A DNA stretch of 64,000 nucleotides, from assembly GCA_902702965.1 (NCBI GenBank), contig CACRXP010000852.1:1-64000 (forward strand), given 5' to 3'. Source of the DNA: Spirometra erinaceieuropaei. Lineage: Eukaryota; Platyhelminthes; Cestoda; Diphyllobothriidea; Diphyllobothriidae. Numbering within the stretch: the stretch's first letter is position 1; each line of letters opens with the position of its first letter. The translations under genes and the position numbers were made by a program. The notes beneath the pieces were generated by a model, which ran no database searches, was not told the origin of the DNA, and was given only the letters and a program-made list of their open reading frames with translations. Shown here piece by piece: positions 34,888 through 47,525 of this stretch.

Positions 34888-35924
34888 GTAAACTAGCCTA
34901 CTTGATATTTTATTGCTGACTTACATTCAAAAAACATTTACTTACACTTTCCGCACAGAGAACATGAATACAATGATTAAAATAGTCAATGAATAAACTC
35001 CAGCAGGGCAGTCCTGTAGGTTATGTGGATAAAATACCATATATTGTCACTAAATGTTGCTCAACTTAATTAGAAAAATAGATGGCCAGAGTGGTAGTTA
35101 AACACTCGCATAATATTTTTATGTTAGATCTGGTCTAAAGTAATTGGAACTATTATTCTTGAAAAAATTCCCGACTGTGGATAAATACTTTGGCTGTTCA
35201 CGAAACACAGCGTCCGTCACTTACAAAACGCAGTATAAAACGTTGTAATATGATTATCCGTATTTCGGTTTAATTCCCGACATATATATCACTGCCGCGC
35301 GAAATTTTAAAGGGAAACTTGGTGAAAGGGCATTTGCATCCGCAGAGCATTAATCAACATGTGTTGGAATATGAGCAAGCTGTCATTGTTTCCTAATCAC
35401 ATTGTAGGTGAGAATGAATCCTATCATAGCAGTTCTCACACAGTCTGCAAATGCTGATGAATTTACATTTAACGTGGAAAATGTGTACGCGATTGCGGAT
35501 TTCCTGCTTGCTTCCAGCGCACTGGCTAAACGCAGCGTTTTGCATTTTGCCGGATTCATTTTCAGTGAACTTGGACAAAATGTCTACAGACAACGTCGGA
35601 GGGAACTACCACCATGGGAGCAAGGGGTGCTGCGATCGCTGGACGTGCTTGTGTCTGAAGCGTCCGCCATCTCATTAGCCACATCATGTTCCACATGACT
35701 AATATCTTCCAAAATTTTAGGAGGGATTGTCACGCCGTAGAAATTGTATTCTGCCGTGTTGCATGTTTCTTATTGGGCAAACAACACTTCTTATAAAAGT
35801 CAATATGTACAATTCGTCACATGCGCTTCTTTTTTAAATATTTTTGATTGTTGATAAAATGAGAAATCCAAAGATAGAATTGTTGTTTCAAACAACTATT
35901 CAACCACAGATTTTGATTACATAT
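34888..35924. other. Non-coding stretch
   Basis: No repeat recognised. A 96-codon plus frame at 35,408-35,698 (contains FTFNVENVYAIADFLLASSA) shows no known domain, and its length is within chance expectation. It is noted but not called. Confidence 0.4.
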
Positions 35925-36370
35925 GTGTGCCGTGTGGGCCTATGGCAATAGTACATATGCACTGCGTCTGCCACCTGTGCCCCGCTGTCATGGCAAATTC
36001 ACGAAGACCGGAGACAGGAAGGGGGGCATATTGCTGGCACAGCATACCACCTCACAGACTGCCCGCGATAAGCATTTGTTCAGGGCTCCACGCACTACAA
36101 GAAAACAGTAGAACTACATTAAGCGGCAGCCATTGCAGCCTGACTGTCAGTCCACCAGCTGGACACTCCACACACACACACTCACTAGGCCGACTGCGAG
36201 GTCAGAGTTCTCTCGTCATTTGGCGGTATCGAAGCCACGGCACTCAGGTGCTTGGTGATAGTTCCAAGATTGTTTATAGTGAGGAAAACGCGCCAAGTCG
36301 TGGAACTTACACTCTACTCTAAATCCCAGACCCCAGCCATTATCGGGCCCCTCGGCTGACTGGTGCCGGA
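35925..36370 (+). repeat. GC-richer dispersed repeat, family alpha, copy 2
   Basis: Direct relative of 7,240-7,640 (blocks CAGCCTGACTGTCAGTCCAC, TGCGAGGTCAGAGTT, GATTGTTTATAGTGAGGAAA). The 131-codon plus frame on it (35,927-36,322) has no domain and is read as repeat sequence. Confidence 0.6.
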
Positions 36371-37019
36371 ATGGGCCGGTGATCGCAAACGCCTTTTAAA
36401 CCTAAACCGTACTAGATATTACATTGCTTCTTACAATTACGTATAAGACATTGACAGAAACATTGTTTACCAAAGTTGGCTGGGATAATCACGACGTTAA
36501 GTTTAGAATGGGACGTGTTAGCTAAATGAATTAGACTTAGAGGTTTTTAGCCAGGTGTTTTTTTTCAAACGAGCTACCCACTTGCTATTGAAGTGAAACG
36601 TCATCAACTAGTTCTGGAACTAAGAAAGAGGCTCAGCGATGGGCACGACAATTTAGTCATATACAACTGTCAGGCAAGACGGCATCCGTTGTTCATTATT
36701 TGGAAGGCGTTAACCAAAATGTAACTACCTCTTCCATCAGCCGGAAATCAAACGTAATGCTCACCAGCGTATACAGTTTTCCATCAAAGTTTGACAGGCT
36801 GAAGATACGGCTTTGTGGTATATCCCCTGATGTAATATCTTGAACAGAGATCTGGCTGACCCTACACGTGGACGATCGTGAGTTAATCTTGCCTGGATGC
36901 TAGATGTTAAGAAGGGGCAGTGAGGGGCGTCAGGGAGAAGTAATTGTATCATGCAAAACCGATTAATCTTTCTGTTGCGAAAATTTCCTTAGCAGTAATC
37001 AGAAGACGCGGTGGCGAGC
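36371..37019. other. Non-coding stretch
   Basis: Nothing recognised between the alpha repeat and the 3' side of PLE-C. Confidence 0.4.
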
Positions 37020-38645
37020 ATACGTAGCTTTCGATTAATTATCGTCGGGCCAGTACAGTTATATAGGTACGGGGTAGAAGTAATACATTTTAGCGATAAG
37101 AGAAGTCGATAAAAGTTCTCCTTAAAACACAGGCGGGGTGTGGGACCGCTCAGGGGTGGAGGGTAGGGAGGGGGGTAATAGTAGTCATTGTCAGGGGCGG
37201 GATGAGAGCGGAAGTGCGCGGGGGGAGTTGCATCGTTAGTCAACCTTCGACCACTGTAGGCGCGGAGCCTGAACGTGGTTCTTCTGTGCGCATAAGGCTG
37301 GCTTTCGTAACTTAGTGGCGGCCGCTTCTGCTGTCTCTAACAGGCGCTGACCTAGTCGCTTATGGTAGCTCGATGGGACCTTATAAATCACACAGAAAGC
37401 TTCGTTGGGGTCCACACAATGTCCGGAATCGACCACATGCGCGAGAATGGCGCTGCTTATGTTCGTGTATGCGCGATCCGAGCATGCGTCCAGTCTATCA
37501 TGCGTAGTTACAAGGACAATTTTGGCACAAAATGCGATAAACTACTCCATATTACTATTTAGTCTTCAACCGGTCTTTGATTTTCATGACCCTATTGCGC
37601 ATGGTGGTTTTGGGGCGGTCCCCAATTCCAACACCTAGCTCCGCATCATTGCGCTCGGTCGCTTCTGAAACAACCTTGATGTATGACAGAGAATGCCATA
37701 TCGTCCGCGCCGTTGATTTTCGTGTTCTCTAGTGGCGACCGCGTATGCAGCGACTTATGAATGCCCTCTGATAGTTATTTTGCACAATCTGATCGCGGAG
37801 ATAGCGGGCCTCACGCGCTCTGTCCTCCGGTTTGGTGCAATGAGTTTGGATCCGTTTGAAGACCGTCGTCACACAGCTTCGTTTGTGAGCCACCGGATGG
37901 TTGCTGTGAAAACTGAGAAGCTGTGTGGTGTTTGTTGCTATCATGTAAGCTCTCATTTCAAGTTAACCGTTAAGGTTTCATCTGATAAGCACATCCAGGA
38001 AGGGCAACTGCGGTTCCTGTTCTTCTTCCTTCGTGAATTTTATATCAGGGAAGATTGCGTTGGGCAGGCTGTGGAAATGTTGCAGCATGTCCTTTCTTTA
38101 CGATGAAGAACGTGTCGTCTAAGTAACGGCACCAAAACACCGGTTCATGTTGGGTGAAGGCAATCTTTTCTAACTCCTATAGGACCAGTTCCGCCACTTA
38201 GCCGGAGACCGGTGTGCCCTTTGGGGTTCCCTTGATTTGTTCATAGGTTTCTCCCGCAAAAGTGAAGAAAGTTTGTTGGCAGGATTCAAAGAGCCTCATG
38301 AGGTGTTCAATTTTGAGGTCATTCTGGGTCACATCGTACGCCTATTTAGATATCTTGCGTAAGACTTCGCGGGCCACGTTTGGTGGGATAAATGTGAATA
38401 ACGACGTCACTTTGAAGAAAACCATGAATTCGTCCGATTAAATCCTCCGACCTCAAAAGTCTATGAGGAACTGAGAGGCTGATCGAACTGAGGCAGTCGA
38501 ATTACCTTGGAGAAATTTCAGTTTTGAGTACATCCACTTTGCGAACTTGTAGGTGAGGCTGCCTTTTAGGGCAACGATTGGCCCAAGTGGAACGTTTGCT
38601 TTATGGATTTTTGGCAGGCCATTGGAGTAAATCGATTTCTAATGA
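37020..38645 (-). mobile_element. PLE-C: Penelope-like element relic with YLDD
   Basis: Minus strand, from 38,645 down. Entry region NGLPKIHKANVPLGPIVAL; KWMYSKLKFLQGN; a decayed box A region (FFKVTSLFTFIPP, the usual Asp lost); box B GETYEQIKGTPKGTPVSG; catalytic box RYLDDTFFIV with YLDD at 38,114-38,125; EPQLPFLDVLIR; then the FHSNHPVAHKRSCVTTVFKR linker and EARYLRDQIVQNNY. The GIY-YIG nuclease follows: VVYRILCQNCPCNY, two adjacent stops exactly where (V)GQ is expected, TGRMLGSRIHEHK, HVVDSGHCVDPNEAFCVIYK and a C-terminal LLETAEAAATKLRKPALCAQ. About five stops and a few frameshifts. The region 37,020-37,240 is shared with PLE-D. Plus-strand frames, including 37,732-38,106, are antisense shadows. 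Confidence 0.9.
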
Positions 38646-39289
38646 TTTTAGCTGTAGACAAAATTAAATATTTTAGAAAGACATCAGGGGATAGAGTTAT
38701 GTAGAGTTAACTTTGTGTTTGCCAAATGCATTCATCAGAATGACACTTGTCATGCATATGGTTGCTTTATAACTTGAATTTTTTTTTATTTCGGGAGAGT
38801 GTGGTTGCGAAAATTAGTCCATGTCATTATTTAGAGATCTAATTCAGTCAGGAATTACTGTTCATTAAAATGACAAAATTTATCGTTCAGTATGAGTAGC
38901 GCAACCACGTGGAATTACCAATGTCTGCAGTCATATAAAGGCTGGACGCAAATTGACAGAAAATGCCTGCACAAGTAGAATTAACAAATGAATCGCAATT
39001 CGTGCTATTTATATCACTGTCTAGTAACATAGTCATAAGCCTGTCTAGTTTGATCACAAGGTAACAAATATCATGATTTTCAAACAACAGAGCAACTGGT
39101 ACACGCGTATGCTCAAATATCAAATGATGCCTCAAGGTGGCATAGGTGAAGTGGAATTGTGACACTTGCGAATTTGTTGTTGCAGCTGTTGTTTGTCAGA
39201 CGTAACTGACTGCATTGACGCTCACGCTTTTCGGTATGACAAAGTAAGTTGTAAGCAAGTAAGTGGGTAATGATATATTCTTTCAATCG
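38646..39289. other. Non-coding, part of a dispersed repeat
   Basis: The block around 39,190-39,245 (GACGTAACTGACTGCATTGA, CGCTCACGCTTTTCGGTATG) is related to 41,310-41,360. No gene seen. Confidence 0.4.
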
Positions 39290-39892
39290 CATACTCACAG
39301 GAAGAGCATAATTTGGTTTTGAAATAGTTTTTAATTGTGCCGTTTCTTATTGTGAAATAGTTTCTATTTGTTTCTAATATCATGAAATGGCCGTCCGTAA
39401 AACGCCACGTTTGTAGATTTATCAATGTGACGTGTTAAGTTAACCATATGGCTCAAATTCACTGCCATATTTTATGAACCCTATATAATCCTCCTTTCAT
39501 ATCGTACAAAAATGTGTGGTTTTCCGTACGCGGAAAATATACTTCTTGTAGTTTGGAAACCCTGGATCCAATTGTGTGGGGTAGAGCGGGATAACAATTA
39601 TTCGGGAATTAGCAAAGTTAACGAAAACCGAATTTTAATCTTTCTTTGAGTATGGGATTGGAATATAACGTACTTTTCTACCGAATGTGCAAAAGAAAGA
39701 ACATTTTCATTCATGTTTTCCACTAAATATAATTATACGTTCAGTACATCAAAAATCAATTATAAAATTCATGTTATTTTAGTGGTCATGTTTACAGAAT
39801 TTAGTTTTTGCATGCAGCCTGGAGGAAGTTAATTCGAAAACCGGCATCCTGAGGTAATTGAAATATTAAAGGATTACTTTGCCCACCTGCTG
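39290..39892 (+). mobile_element. Long-TIR element, right half with TA flank
   Basis: From TTTGGTTTTGAAATAG through ATGGCCGTCCGTAAAACGCC, the GGTTTTCCGTACGCGGAAAA loop motif and TTTGCATGCAGCC to GCCCACCTGCTG at 39,892, followed by TA. The left arm is missing. Confidence 0.65.
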
Positions 39893-39924
39893 TATATGCA
39901 TCAGCACATATACGAGAAAAACAC

Positions 39925-40060
39925 ACGGGGAAAGTTCGGGGACGCACTGGCAAGCCGAACCCCTTGCAGCTGCGTCAGACAGCGGCATAAGATAGACCAT
40001 ACAGGCGTGTCTGGACTTTTAGCTAATACATGTGTTGTTAGTACGGCAAACCGTTGCACA
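39925..40060 (-). repeat. Fragment of the 62-kb PLE terminal module
   Basis: GAACCCCTTGCAGCTGCGTC, then GACTTTTAGCTAATAC(A)TGTG..GTTAGTA follows the same order as 62,700-62,820 (CTTTGCAACTGCGCCA, TTTTGGCTAATACCCGTGCT). Diverged. Confidence 0.45.
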
Positions 40061-40963
40061 GTTTAATGCGTAAATGGCATATATGCATTACATGTTATAA
40101 TATCACTTCTATGATATTCGAACTTGACAGGCAATGTATATTAAGTCCAATATATAAGCGTTAATTGAGCCTTTATGGGAAAGGCCTCTTTTGCAAAAAG
40201 CAAAACTATTAATTCCTATCTATACAGTTTATTCGGGGACTAGTGGGTATCACCATAACATCATTTTTCAGGAGGTATAAATAAAACATTTCTCAGGAAA
40301 AACGCTTTCGATTCAAAACTATTTCGATTACCTTGTAAGCATATTGCTTTTTGAGTTGGGTTTAGGTAAACTTTCCATAACAAAAAATTAAAGAATTCTT
40401 CTCTCGGAGATTCAGTAAAATTGAAACTCTAATGTGCTTACGTTTAAAACAACATTTTACAGCCGCACATGTATGCAAAAAAGCGTGTTCGCTTGCATGG
40501 GAATCAATATTATTTGTGCCATTATGATTTAGAATTATACAAAAATGCCAAATACTTAATACGAAGTGCGAAATTAGTGAAAGGCACTTTCTTGTGAAGA
40601 AAGTTTTATTTTAGGAATGTTTTCAAATGACTACAAGTATTACGACGTGTTTGCACTGACAATAACAACAAAGGTTGCTTAATAGTATCATATTTTCTGG
40701 ACTACTGTTGCCATTTTCTTTGGCTTGTAAGGCAAAAAATCAAAAACAAATTTTGTGGTGTAAAACAGGGTTACAAAATTTGAGATTTTTAGATTTAACG
40801 AAGTCCAGTTTGCAGAGGCATTCGGCCTCCAGACTAAGCCTTAGAAGTGGATTTTCCAAATCAACCCTATCATGCCTGTGCTAACAGTAGTAAAATGCAT
40901 GTCATACCAGTTTGAATATCTGTGTCACAAAGGGATGGTGCTGAACTGTTTATTTTCCTTTTA

Positions 40964-41105
40964 CAATATCATGTTCTTTAAAGAATAAGAGCGATTGTCA
41001 AAAAATGAAATTGACATATGTCGACAAGGGTCATGCCAGTCGACTTAGCGACAGTTCAAGAGGTCATTAATATCATATAAAGCCGTCACTTACGCACAGG
41101 TTAAA
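40964..41105 (+). repeat. Dispersed repeat gamma, copy 1
   Basis: Related to 48,383-48,525: CAATATCATGTTCTTTAAAG / CAATATCGTGTTCTTTGAAG, AAGGGTCA.(G/A)C..GT..ACTT, CAGTT.AAGAGGTC and AAGCCG(T/C). No coding content. Confidence 0.55.
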
Positions 41106-42259
41106 TAAACGGAGTTAAACATAACTGAAAGGTTTATTTTCGGGCCCGTTAATGATTAGATTCTGAAAAACAGATTACAAACCGTCCCATAATATGTTAT
41201 GACAGTTATAAGGCGACATCAGGCAGGTACATTGCGGCCGAGTATGTTTAACGTCTAACAAGCAGGTGTGTAGAGTCAGTGTTAATGATATCGTAAAATG
41301 ACGCCGTCGATTGTAACTGATTACATTGACGCTGACAATGTTTGGCATGGCAACGTTAATAGAACCTCAATGGTTGCAGTAAAGTAAATGCAGCTTCTGT
41401 TTATCAGGCCGATTTTATGAAACGCGGCCATGACTGACCTCCTTTGGCGACAGGGTATTCAAGTGGGTTTCATGGGTGTAATACACGCCGATGTACAAGC
41501 ATTCAGGCGTTCTGACCAGTAATTGCCGACTATATCAGACTAATACACTAAAAGGTCCGTCATTCAGTCCATGAACAGCGAAACAATGAGGAGCACTATG
41601 GTTATTTATTCGCTGTGATGGCGGACCCCACGACTTAGTACTTGGAGGCTCGTGATGTCGGTCCTTCTTCCGTGTCGTCATGAAACTTGCGTGTGAAATC
41701 TCTTGAGACAAAATTGAATGCATTTCAAATTACGCAGCCATATATGCTGGATGCAGGCCGCATCCGTTATTTTGCCCTCATTCTCTACTAAACTACTGCG
41801 ATTATTTGTGTAAACTCTAAAATGTTTCAAAACTAAGCACAAAAATATAAATCGTAAGCACTGTGTCATTTTGTAAAATTTTGGAATATAAGGTGTAAGT
41901 AGAATTAATCCTCAGAAGCACAGTGCCCCGAGGCTAAAGCTTTATATTCGCTCTAAAGGACTTTAAAAACGACGTACGATCGGCTGGTTCGTATCACTGA
42001 TTTGCGCAGACGTTCTGAAAACCCGCCCAGTGTGTGGTTAGAGAACTTGTTTTTTTAAATACTTATGGCTTAGGTCATTTACGGTAGACCGACGAAAAAG
42101 TGCATTTTGTAAAACGCTTAGGTGCAGGGAGGCTTGTCTGAGTAGACAACCATGCAGTTACCTTTGAGAAAAGATAAGAATCCGATCAATCACTTCAAAC
42201 TCCAGTCCCCCAGGCAATGTGGACCGGAGTTAACTTCTAAATGCAAACATTTGTCTTGC
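41106..42259. other. Non-coding stretch
   Basis: A minus frame at 41,678-41,869 contains ITDAACIQHIWLRNLKCIQF but lacks clear boundaries. Otherwise nothing recognised. Confidence 0.35.
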
Positions 42260-44470
42260 CCGTGTAATTTACGTAAATACACGGAAGACTATCAACATAA
42301 ATGAAGGTCTGCGAATTTTCAACTATTATCAAATATTTAGAAGATTGTTTTGGATAACTTCTCGTCAGGCCAGTATATTTAGATGGGATGGGGTACAGGG
42401 AGTGAGAAAATCGATAAAGGTTACTTTTTAAAATACACACCAGGCAAGAGCGGAAGAGGGCAGAAAGTGGTATTTGGATAGTCAACATTTGACCATGGTA
42501 GGCGCGGAGCCTGAACGAGGTTCCTCTGGGCGCATAGGGTCCGTTTTCATAAGATGATGGCGGCCGCTTCTGCTGTTGCTAACAGGGGTTGGTCTAGTAA
42601 CTTAGAGTAGCTGGAGGGGACTCTCTGAATCACACGAAATACTTCAGCGGGGTCTACACGATGCCCCGAATCCGCTGCATGCGCAGGGATGACGTTGTCT
42701 ATTCTCCTAGTTGCACCTTTTTCCAGCCATCCGGGAAGGTGCAGTGGATTACTAGATGCACATTGAGGCGGTCTGAGGTTTTGGCCTATCCTTGCTTTTT
42801 CCGCGTAAAATAGGGTTAGTAGAGAAGGATATGTGAACCCTTGCCGCTGGGAATGTTCCCGAGACAGCTTGGTCAAGGCGTCTTCTTAGGAGTTCACCTG
42901 CAGAGTATCCTTCGAAGGGGACTTTGAGGAACAACGTTTACTTTTCGGCGGTTAGTGTGGCGGGTTTTGCGGGTCGTTCGGCAAGGTTTTTTGCAATGAA
43001 CCTGTCAGGATAACCGTTTTCGCGTAGCAAGTCCCGGATTTCCCAAAGTTCTTCCTCGATACTATCTGTTAAACGAATATTCTAGCACTTTGTGCCAAAC
43101 GCCCGACTAGATTTCATTTTTGTTGAAGTGGTACAACAATATCCAAGTTCGGGTGTTGTCCAGACTAGGTTTTCTTCCGATAGACGCTCCTTCGGATGCT
43201 ACTGTCAGATGTCCTGTTTAGAAGGACATCTAACAAAGAAAGCTACCCGGCTGATTCCAACTCCAACGTGAGTTTGATCGATGAATGTTTTTAGTTTACA
43301 GCATTTAGGAGGGCAGCAACGTCGGTTTCTGTGGTTGCAATCGCAAAGATATCATCAACGTAGCGACTCTAATGTTTAATCATTTTGGTCTGATGGCCTA
43401 ATTCAAATCATTTCGGCTTGTCCAAAAAGACTCGGCCAATAGAGTTCCAAAAGGCCAGCCCATTACAACGCCATCCATTTGTCTACAGAGTTGGTTGGCA
43501 AAAATCAACTGCACATATAACGTGCACTTTAATAATGGTACCTTGAATGCGTTCGTTGGTATTCCTATTTCGTGATGACTGGCGGATAGAAAATCGCAGA
43601 TGCTATCAACTGTCTCGATGAGTGGGGCTTTTGTATAAAGTGATGCAACGTCTAATGGGAAAATTATCATGCCGTTAATGTTGAGATCTTTAATGTCATT
43701 AATGAATTGAAAGGTAGCTCAATGGCTGCGTAGTGCTGGCTAATGTTGTTAAGGCTTCGGTTTCTCTGCAAACCATTTGGCTATCGCATCAAACGGATAT
43801 CTTAAAATCGGACGAACCAGTAGGCCTTCCTTATGGATCTTAAGTAGACCATATAATCGAGGGATATGTGTGCCGACTGGCCGGATCTGTTTGAAGTCAT
43901 GGTCGCTTATGAGACCTACGGTGTAAAGCCTTCCTAAACAGTCAGTCAATGTTGCCTCTGTGGCATCCTTGCAGTCATTTTCTTTGTCTGCCTTTCTGAA
44001 TTCCCTCTGGTCAAGTAGAATTAACTTTATCTTCTTTACGTAGTCGGATCTGTTCATTATGACGACGCATGTCCCGTTGTCAGGTCTAATAATCAAAATA
44101 TGTTTGCTCTCCCGAAGTTCTTTTAATTTTTCCGCGTGTGCTTTTGTCAGTAATCCTCAACGTTTTGAATCTTCGTTTAGGTATTGGTAGCTGCAATTCA
44201 CTAGTGTTAATTTAAAGTGTTGAATACTGTCTGCGGAAGCGGGCAATATATCGAAGATTTGATTGCAGAGGTTATCAAACTGAGTTTCCACTTGTAACTG
44301 ATTAACTTTTCGACGAGGTTTGCAAAACCTACTACCAAGGGATAAATGTTTAAGTGATGTTTTATCAAGTGCCAATTCAGAGTGGTTGTGTATGTACCGA
44401 GCTGGATATTTCGGAAACCGTGACTTTAGTTTCATTTCATGTAAACCCCTAAGAAGCGCCTCTAAATATC
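42260..44470 (-). mobile_element. PLE-D: near full-length Penelope-like relic lacking the nuclease core
   Basis: Minus strand from 44,470. N-terminal region (LRGLHEMKLKSRFPKYPA; LDKTSLKHLSLGSRFCKPRR; VNQLQVETQFDNLCNQ; HFKLTLVNCSYQYL), one stop, GLLTKAHAEKLKELRESK, then IIRPDNGTCVVIMNRSDYVK. RT entry RPVGTHIPRLYGLLKIHKEG; box A IIFPLDVASLYTKAP; box B LCRQMDGVVMGWP; catalytic YVDD at 43,351-43,362 in RYVDDIFAIATTET. C-terminal region: EELWEIRDLLRENGYPDRFI, RPKPQTASMCI, then directly LPGWLEKGATRRIDN and HAADSGHRVDPAEVFRVIQR. The expected GIY-YIG signature between MCI and LPGWL is missing, consistent with a local deletion. Stops and frameshifts are few compared with PLE-B. Confidence 0.9.
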
Positions 44471-44639
44471 AGGTCACAAGCTGTTCACAAGCACGTACTG
44501 TTGCTGTACTAACTGGTAAAATTTTAAAGGAAATTCTGAAATTCGAATCGTCTCGGAATACTAAAGAATGTTGGTAATAGCAATCGCCAAGTAGCATAAT
44601 CTCAAGATAATTCAGATACCGAAGGATGCCAACTTTTAA

Positions 44640-45235
44640 ACTAACATCTTTTCGTATAGTTGCACAAAACGGTTTTCTCCAACACGGACTGTATGAATAG
44701 GAGGGCTTTTGCTCATTGATTTTGACGCCCTTATAGATCAAAATGTATTTATAAAAATGCACGAATATACTCATTCCTTTGCTTTTTTGATAGCACATCA
44801 TGTCTTCTTCAAATTTTATGCTCGAAGTAATAGTGGAATTTGGTTTTAAAAATGTTCATCAAATTCTGAATAAGTTTGAACTCTTACAATTTGATTTTCC
44901 ATACGTCAAGCTGTATATTTTCCGTGTACGGAAAATCAGGCCTTTATATGGCTACTGGGAGGAGAGCGTTTGGGAATAATAAATATTAGCAGTAGGTTTC
45001 ACGCTTTGTGCGCGCTCTACAAGCAACCATGGTGAAATCAAATAAAGAGGTTGACAGAAAACTAATTTTCTGCCGAATGAGCAAACGAATAAACAGGGTT
45101 ATGCATGTTTTATACGAAATGTGCATGGATTTATTAGGGCATCGAAAATCAACGAGCTAAAGCCCTCCTAATCAAGTAGTCAGGCTTCAATGAAAGCTGT
45201 TTTGCAGAAAGCCGCTTTTAAGATTTGGAACACGA
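44640..45235. mobile_element. Long-TIR element, internal part of both arms
   Basis: Reverse-arm blocks (TTGATTTTGACGCCCTTATA; GCACATCATGTCTTCTTC; GGAATTTGGTTTTAAAAATG) are followed by the TATTTTCCGTGTACGGAAAA loop palindrome and forward-arm blocks (TTTTCTGCCGAATGAGCAAA; AGGGCATCGAAAATCAACGA). The termini are lost. It lies just upstream of PLE-D in its reading direction. Confidence 0.6.
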
Positions 45236-47280
45236 TGTCACTTTTACCCGGTTCGTGCCAGTGGGTAACTTGCGAATATTTTGCGCAGTCCCCTCAAATA
45301 TTAAACTTGCGTGAGGTAAGGAAATTAGTTTATTCGAAAGTAAGGCCTATGTTCATAACTTTGGAGAATTCTGAAAATGGATTATTAAAAAGGACTATAG
45401 TATCAGGAAGATAGCCCGGGACAAAACCCATGCAATTACATTTAGCCGAGTTGAAAATTCCATCTACCTGATGAAACTCTATTGTTGCAGGCACAATGGG
45501 ACGAAGGTTACTTCTCAATGCAAACATTTACCTTGTCATATGAATGTTAATATGCGCACGGAAGGTCGTCAAGATAAACACGGGGTTGCGAGTATTTAAT
45601 TGCCATCAAAAGATAATACTAGCTATTGTATGTACGGATCGAGTACACGGTGAAAACACTTCTGACAAAGATAATAGGGGTAGCTGGATATTTTGAGCAG
45701 TTGCGGCGAAAAAACACCACAGGTCTTGGAATGGCGTTAATCCGGAAATAATGTTGGAGGCTGACTCTGCATTGAATGTTTCATTTTATTTCCTTATTAT
45801 GGAATCAAGACTTTAATAAACAGGGTGCAATAATAGACACTTGCTCGCTCTTGGCTAAAAGAACTACCCGCAAGTTTGGCGGCTGCAATTTCAGCAACAC
45901 TTACATGAATATGAGACCGGATAGAGACATCAGAGACGACGAACGTCATCAGTACGGGAAATAAATTCCGTGGATTCGGCACTCTAAACTGTAAAAGATT
46001 TTCTGAGTGCTTCGAGTTTGTGATATTTTCTTTTAATCGTGAATAAAATTGGAAGATTTAGGTACTCGCGAATAATTTACTGCAAATTGTAATTGTGTTA
46101 ATATAAAGTAACTGACAATATTTAACTATGCATGCAAGGGGAAGCGACGACGATGTTTCACGGTAACTGCGCATCGATGGTGGCCAAAATGCTTTAAATT
46201 AGTAAGCAAATTAAACGCATGACTCTACGAAGGATTAAAGAAACCTATTCGATATCGGCCAAACCAAAAGGAATCAGGAAATGTTATTCCAGAACTTTCT
46301 TGGTAAATCATACCTGGGTGTCCATATGTTAGCACTATTTTGCTAGAAAGATGTTTGACAGATTCTTATTCCGTCTTGTCTGCTGCGTGGCAGCCTCGAA
46401 TAACATCGAGCAGTATTCCACGCGTGTCTATCGCATCCATTACATTGGCGCTTTTCAATATCGTTAATTTCGAATTTTCGAGATAAACCCAATCATTCAG
46501 CCTACTTTTGACGATCAAATCAAATTGTACTGAATGAATAGGACTCAGAGAGTATCATAAAACCAGATCCGTTGAAACTCTTGGCAAATTTGTGTTATGA
46601 CAGTCAACACTTAATTGCGGCTACTGATCATGGCTGACCACAATTACTGAGCATTTGTGTCAATAAATTGAAACGCGCCACATGCAGTGTCACTGCGTTT
46701 AGGTCCTTGTTTCGTCCCTTAAGACTGAGGAAAAGCCGTATCTTTTAGCTGGCTCGGATGCATCGCTATCGACTTTGAAACAGTCAAAATAAATCCAAAA
46801 TACGCCAATTTAAATGTTCTTAAGATATCTGTCGCATTTCATTTAACTTCACTGCAAACCAAATACTACAGAAAAATGGCTGTGAAATATGTTGGATGAA
46901 ATTGCTTTTTGTGCAGTTGTGATTTAGTTGAAGGCATTGCGATAATGGCACGTAACAGCTAGATTTGCCGCACCATTTATCTGTGACTGCGTGCTGAAAT
47001 ATGGGCTGTCTTCGCCCTAGACGTCATCTGCATTGAAGCCCGTCTGGCGGGTCAGCGGATCCGGTGGGTCAAAATGCCTGGCTTGGCTCGAATTGACCAT
47101 GTCGTCAGGTACAAGTGAAGTTGAAGTTAGCCCGATCGTGTTCAAAATGACGCATGCGCGTGCATGAACCCGTCCACTCGAACGTCAACTAGATCTCAGA
47201 GACGGCATTTCAAAGCACTTACGTGTCCACAAACCAGCATCTATGATTTATCAATCCCAATTTTTTGATAATGCTTTATT
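45236..47280. other. Non-coding stretch
   Basis: One weak exon-like frame on the minus strand (45,929 to about 45,990; VPNPRNLFPVLMTFVVSDVS before a perfect GTAAGT donor, after TTTACAG). Nothing else supported. Confidence 0.35.
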
Positions 47281-47478
47281 CATGGAGTAATAATGAGGAC
47301 GAAAATAACCAAAGCGCGGGTGGGTATAAGAACAACTATTACGAACCAGGCAATAGATGGAGCTTTCTGGCAGACAACGATTTACGCCAGTAAGCATTTC
47401 AGCAGTGACGTAAGGGCATGTATAACGATTCACGTTCGATTCACGGAAATCCTCAGCACCTCCACTCTTAGGATTCTG
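47281..47478 (+). repeat. Short direct duplication, copy 1
   Basis: GTGGGTATAAGAACAACTA, CTGGCAGACAACGATTTACG, GTGACGTAAG(G/C)GCATG and CACGGAAATCCTCAGCA recur in the same order and orientation at 47,766-47,961, 485 bp downstream, with roughly one difference in five bases. Confidence 0.75.
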
Positions 47479-47500
47479 TAAATGTGATCGAAATTGGAAT

Positions 47501-47525
47501 TTAGGGGCTTTTGCCCAAAGGTTTG
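47501..47525 (+). repeat. 25-bp exact repeat with hairpin, copy 1
   Basis: TTAGGGGCTTTTGCCCAAAG plus GTTTG, identical to 48,645-48,669. The core GGGCTTTTGCCC forms a 4-bp stem with a TTTT loop. Exact identity stands out against diverged surroundings. Confidence 0.8.

Noticed and set aside
35408..35698. 96-codon plus frame with a protein-like N-terminal part
   Set aside because: No family match, no donor, and the length is expected by chance about ten times in the window.
37732..38106. 124-codon plus frame
   Set aside because: Antisense to the PLE-C RT/linker coding sequence, which is clearly the sense strand (YLDD, KRSCV linker).
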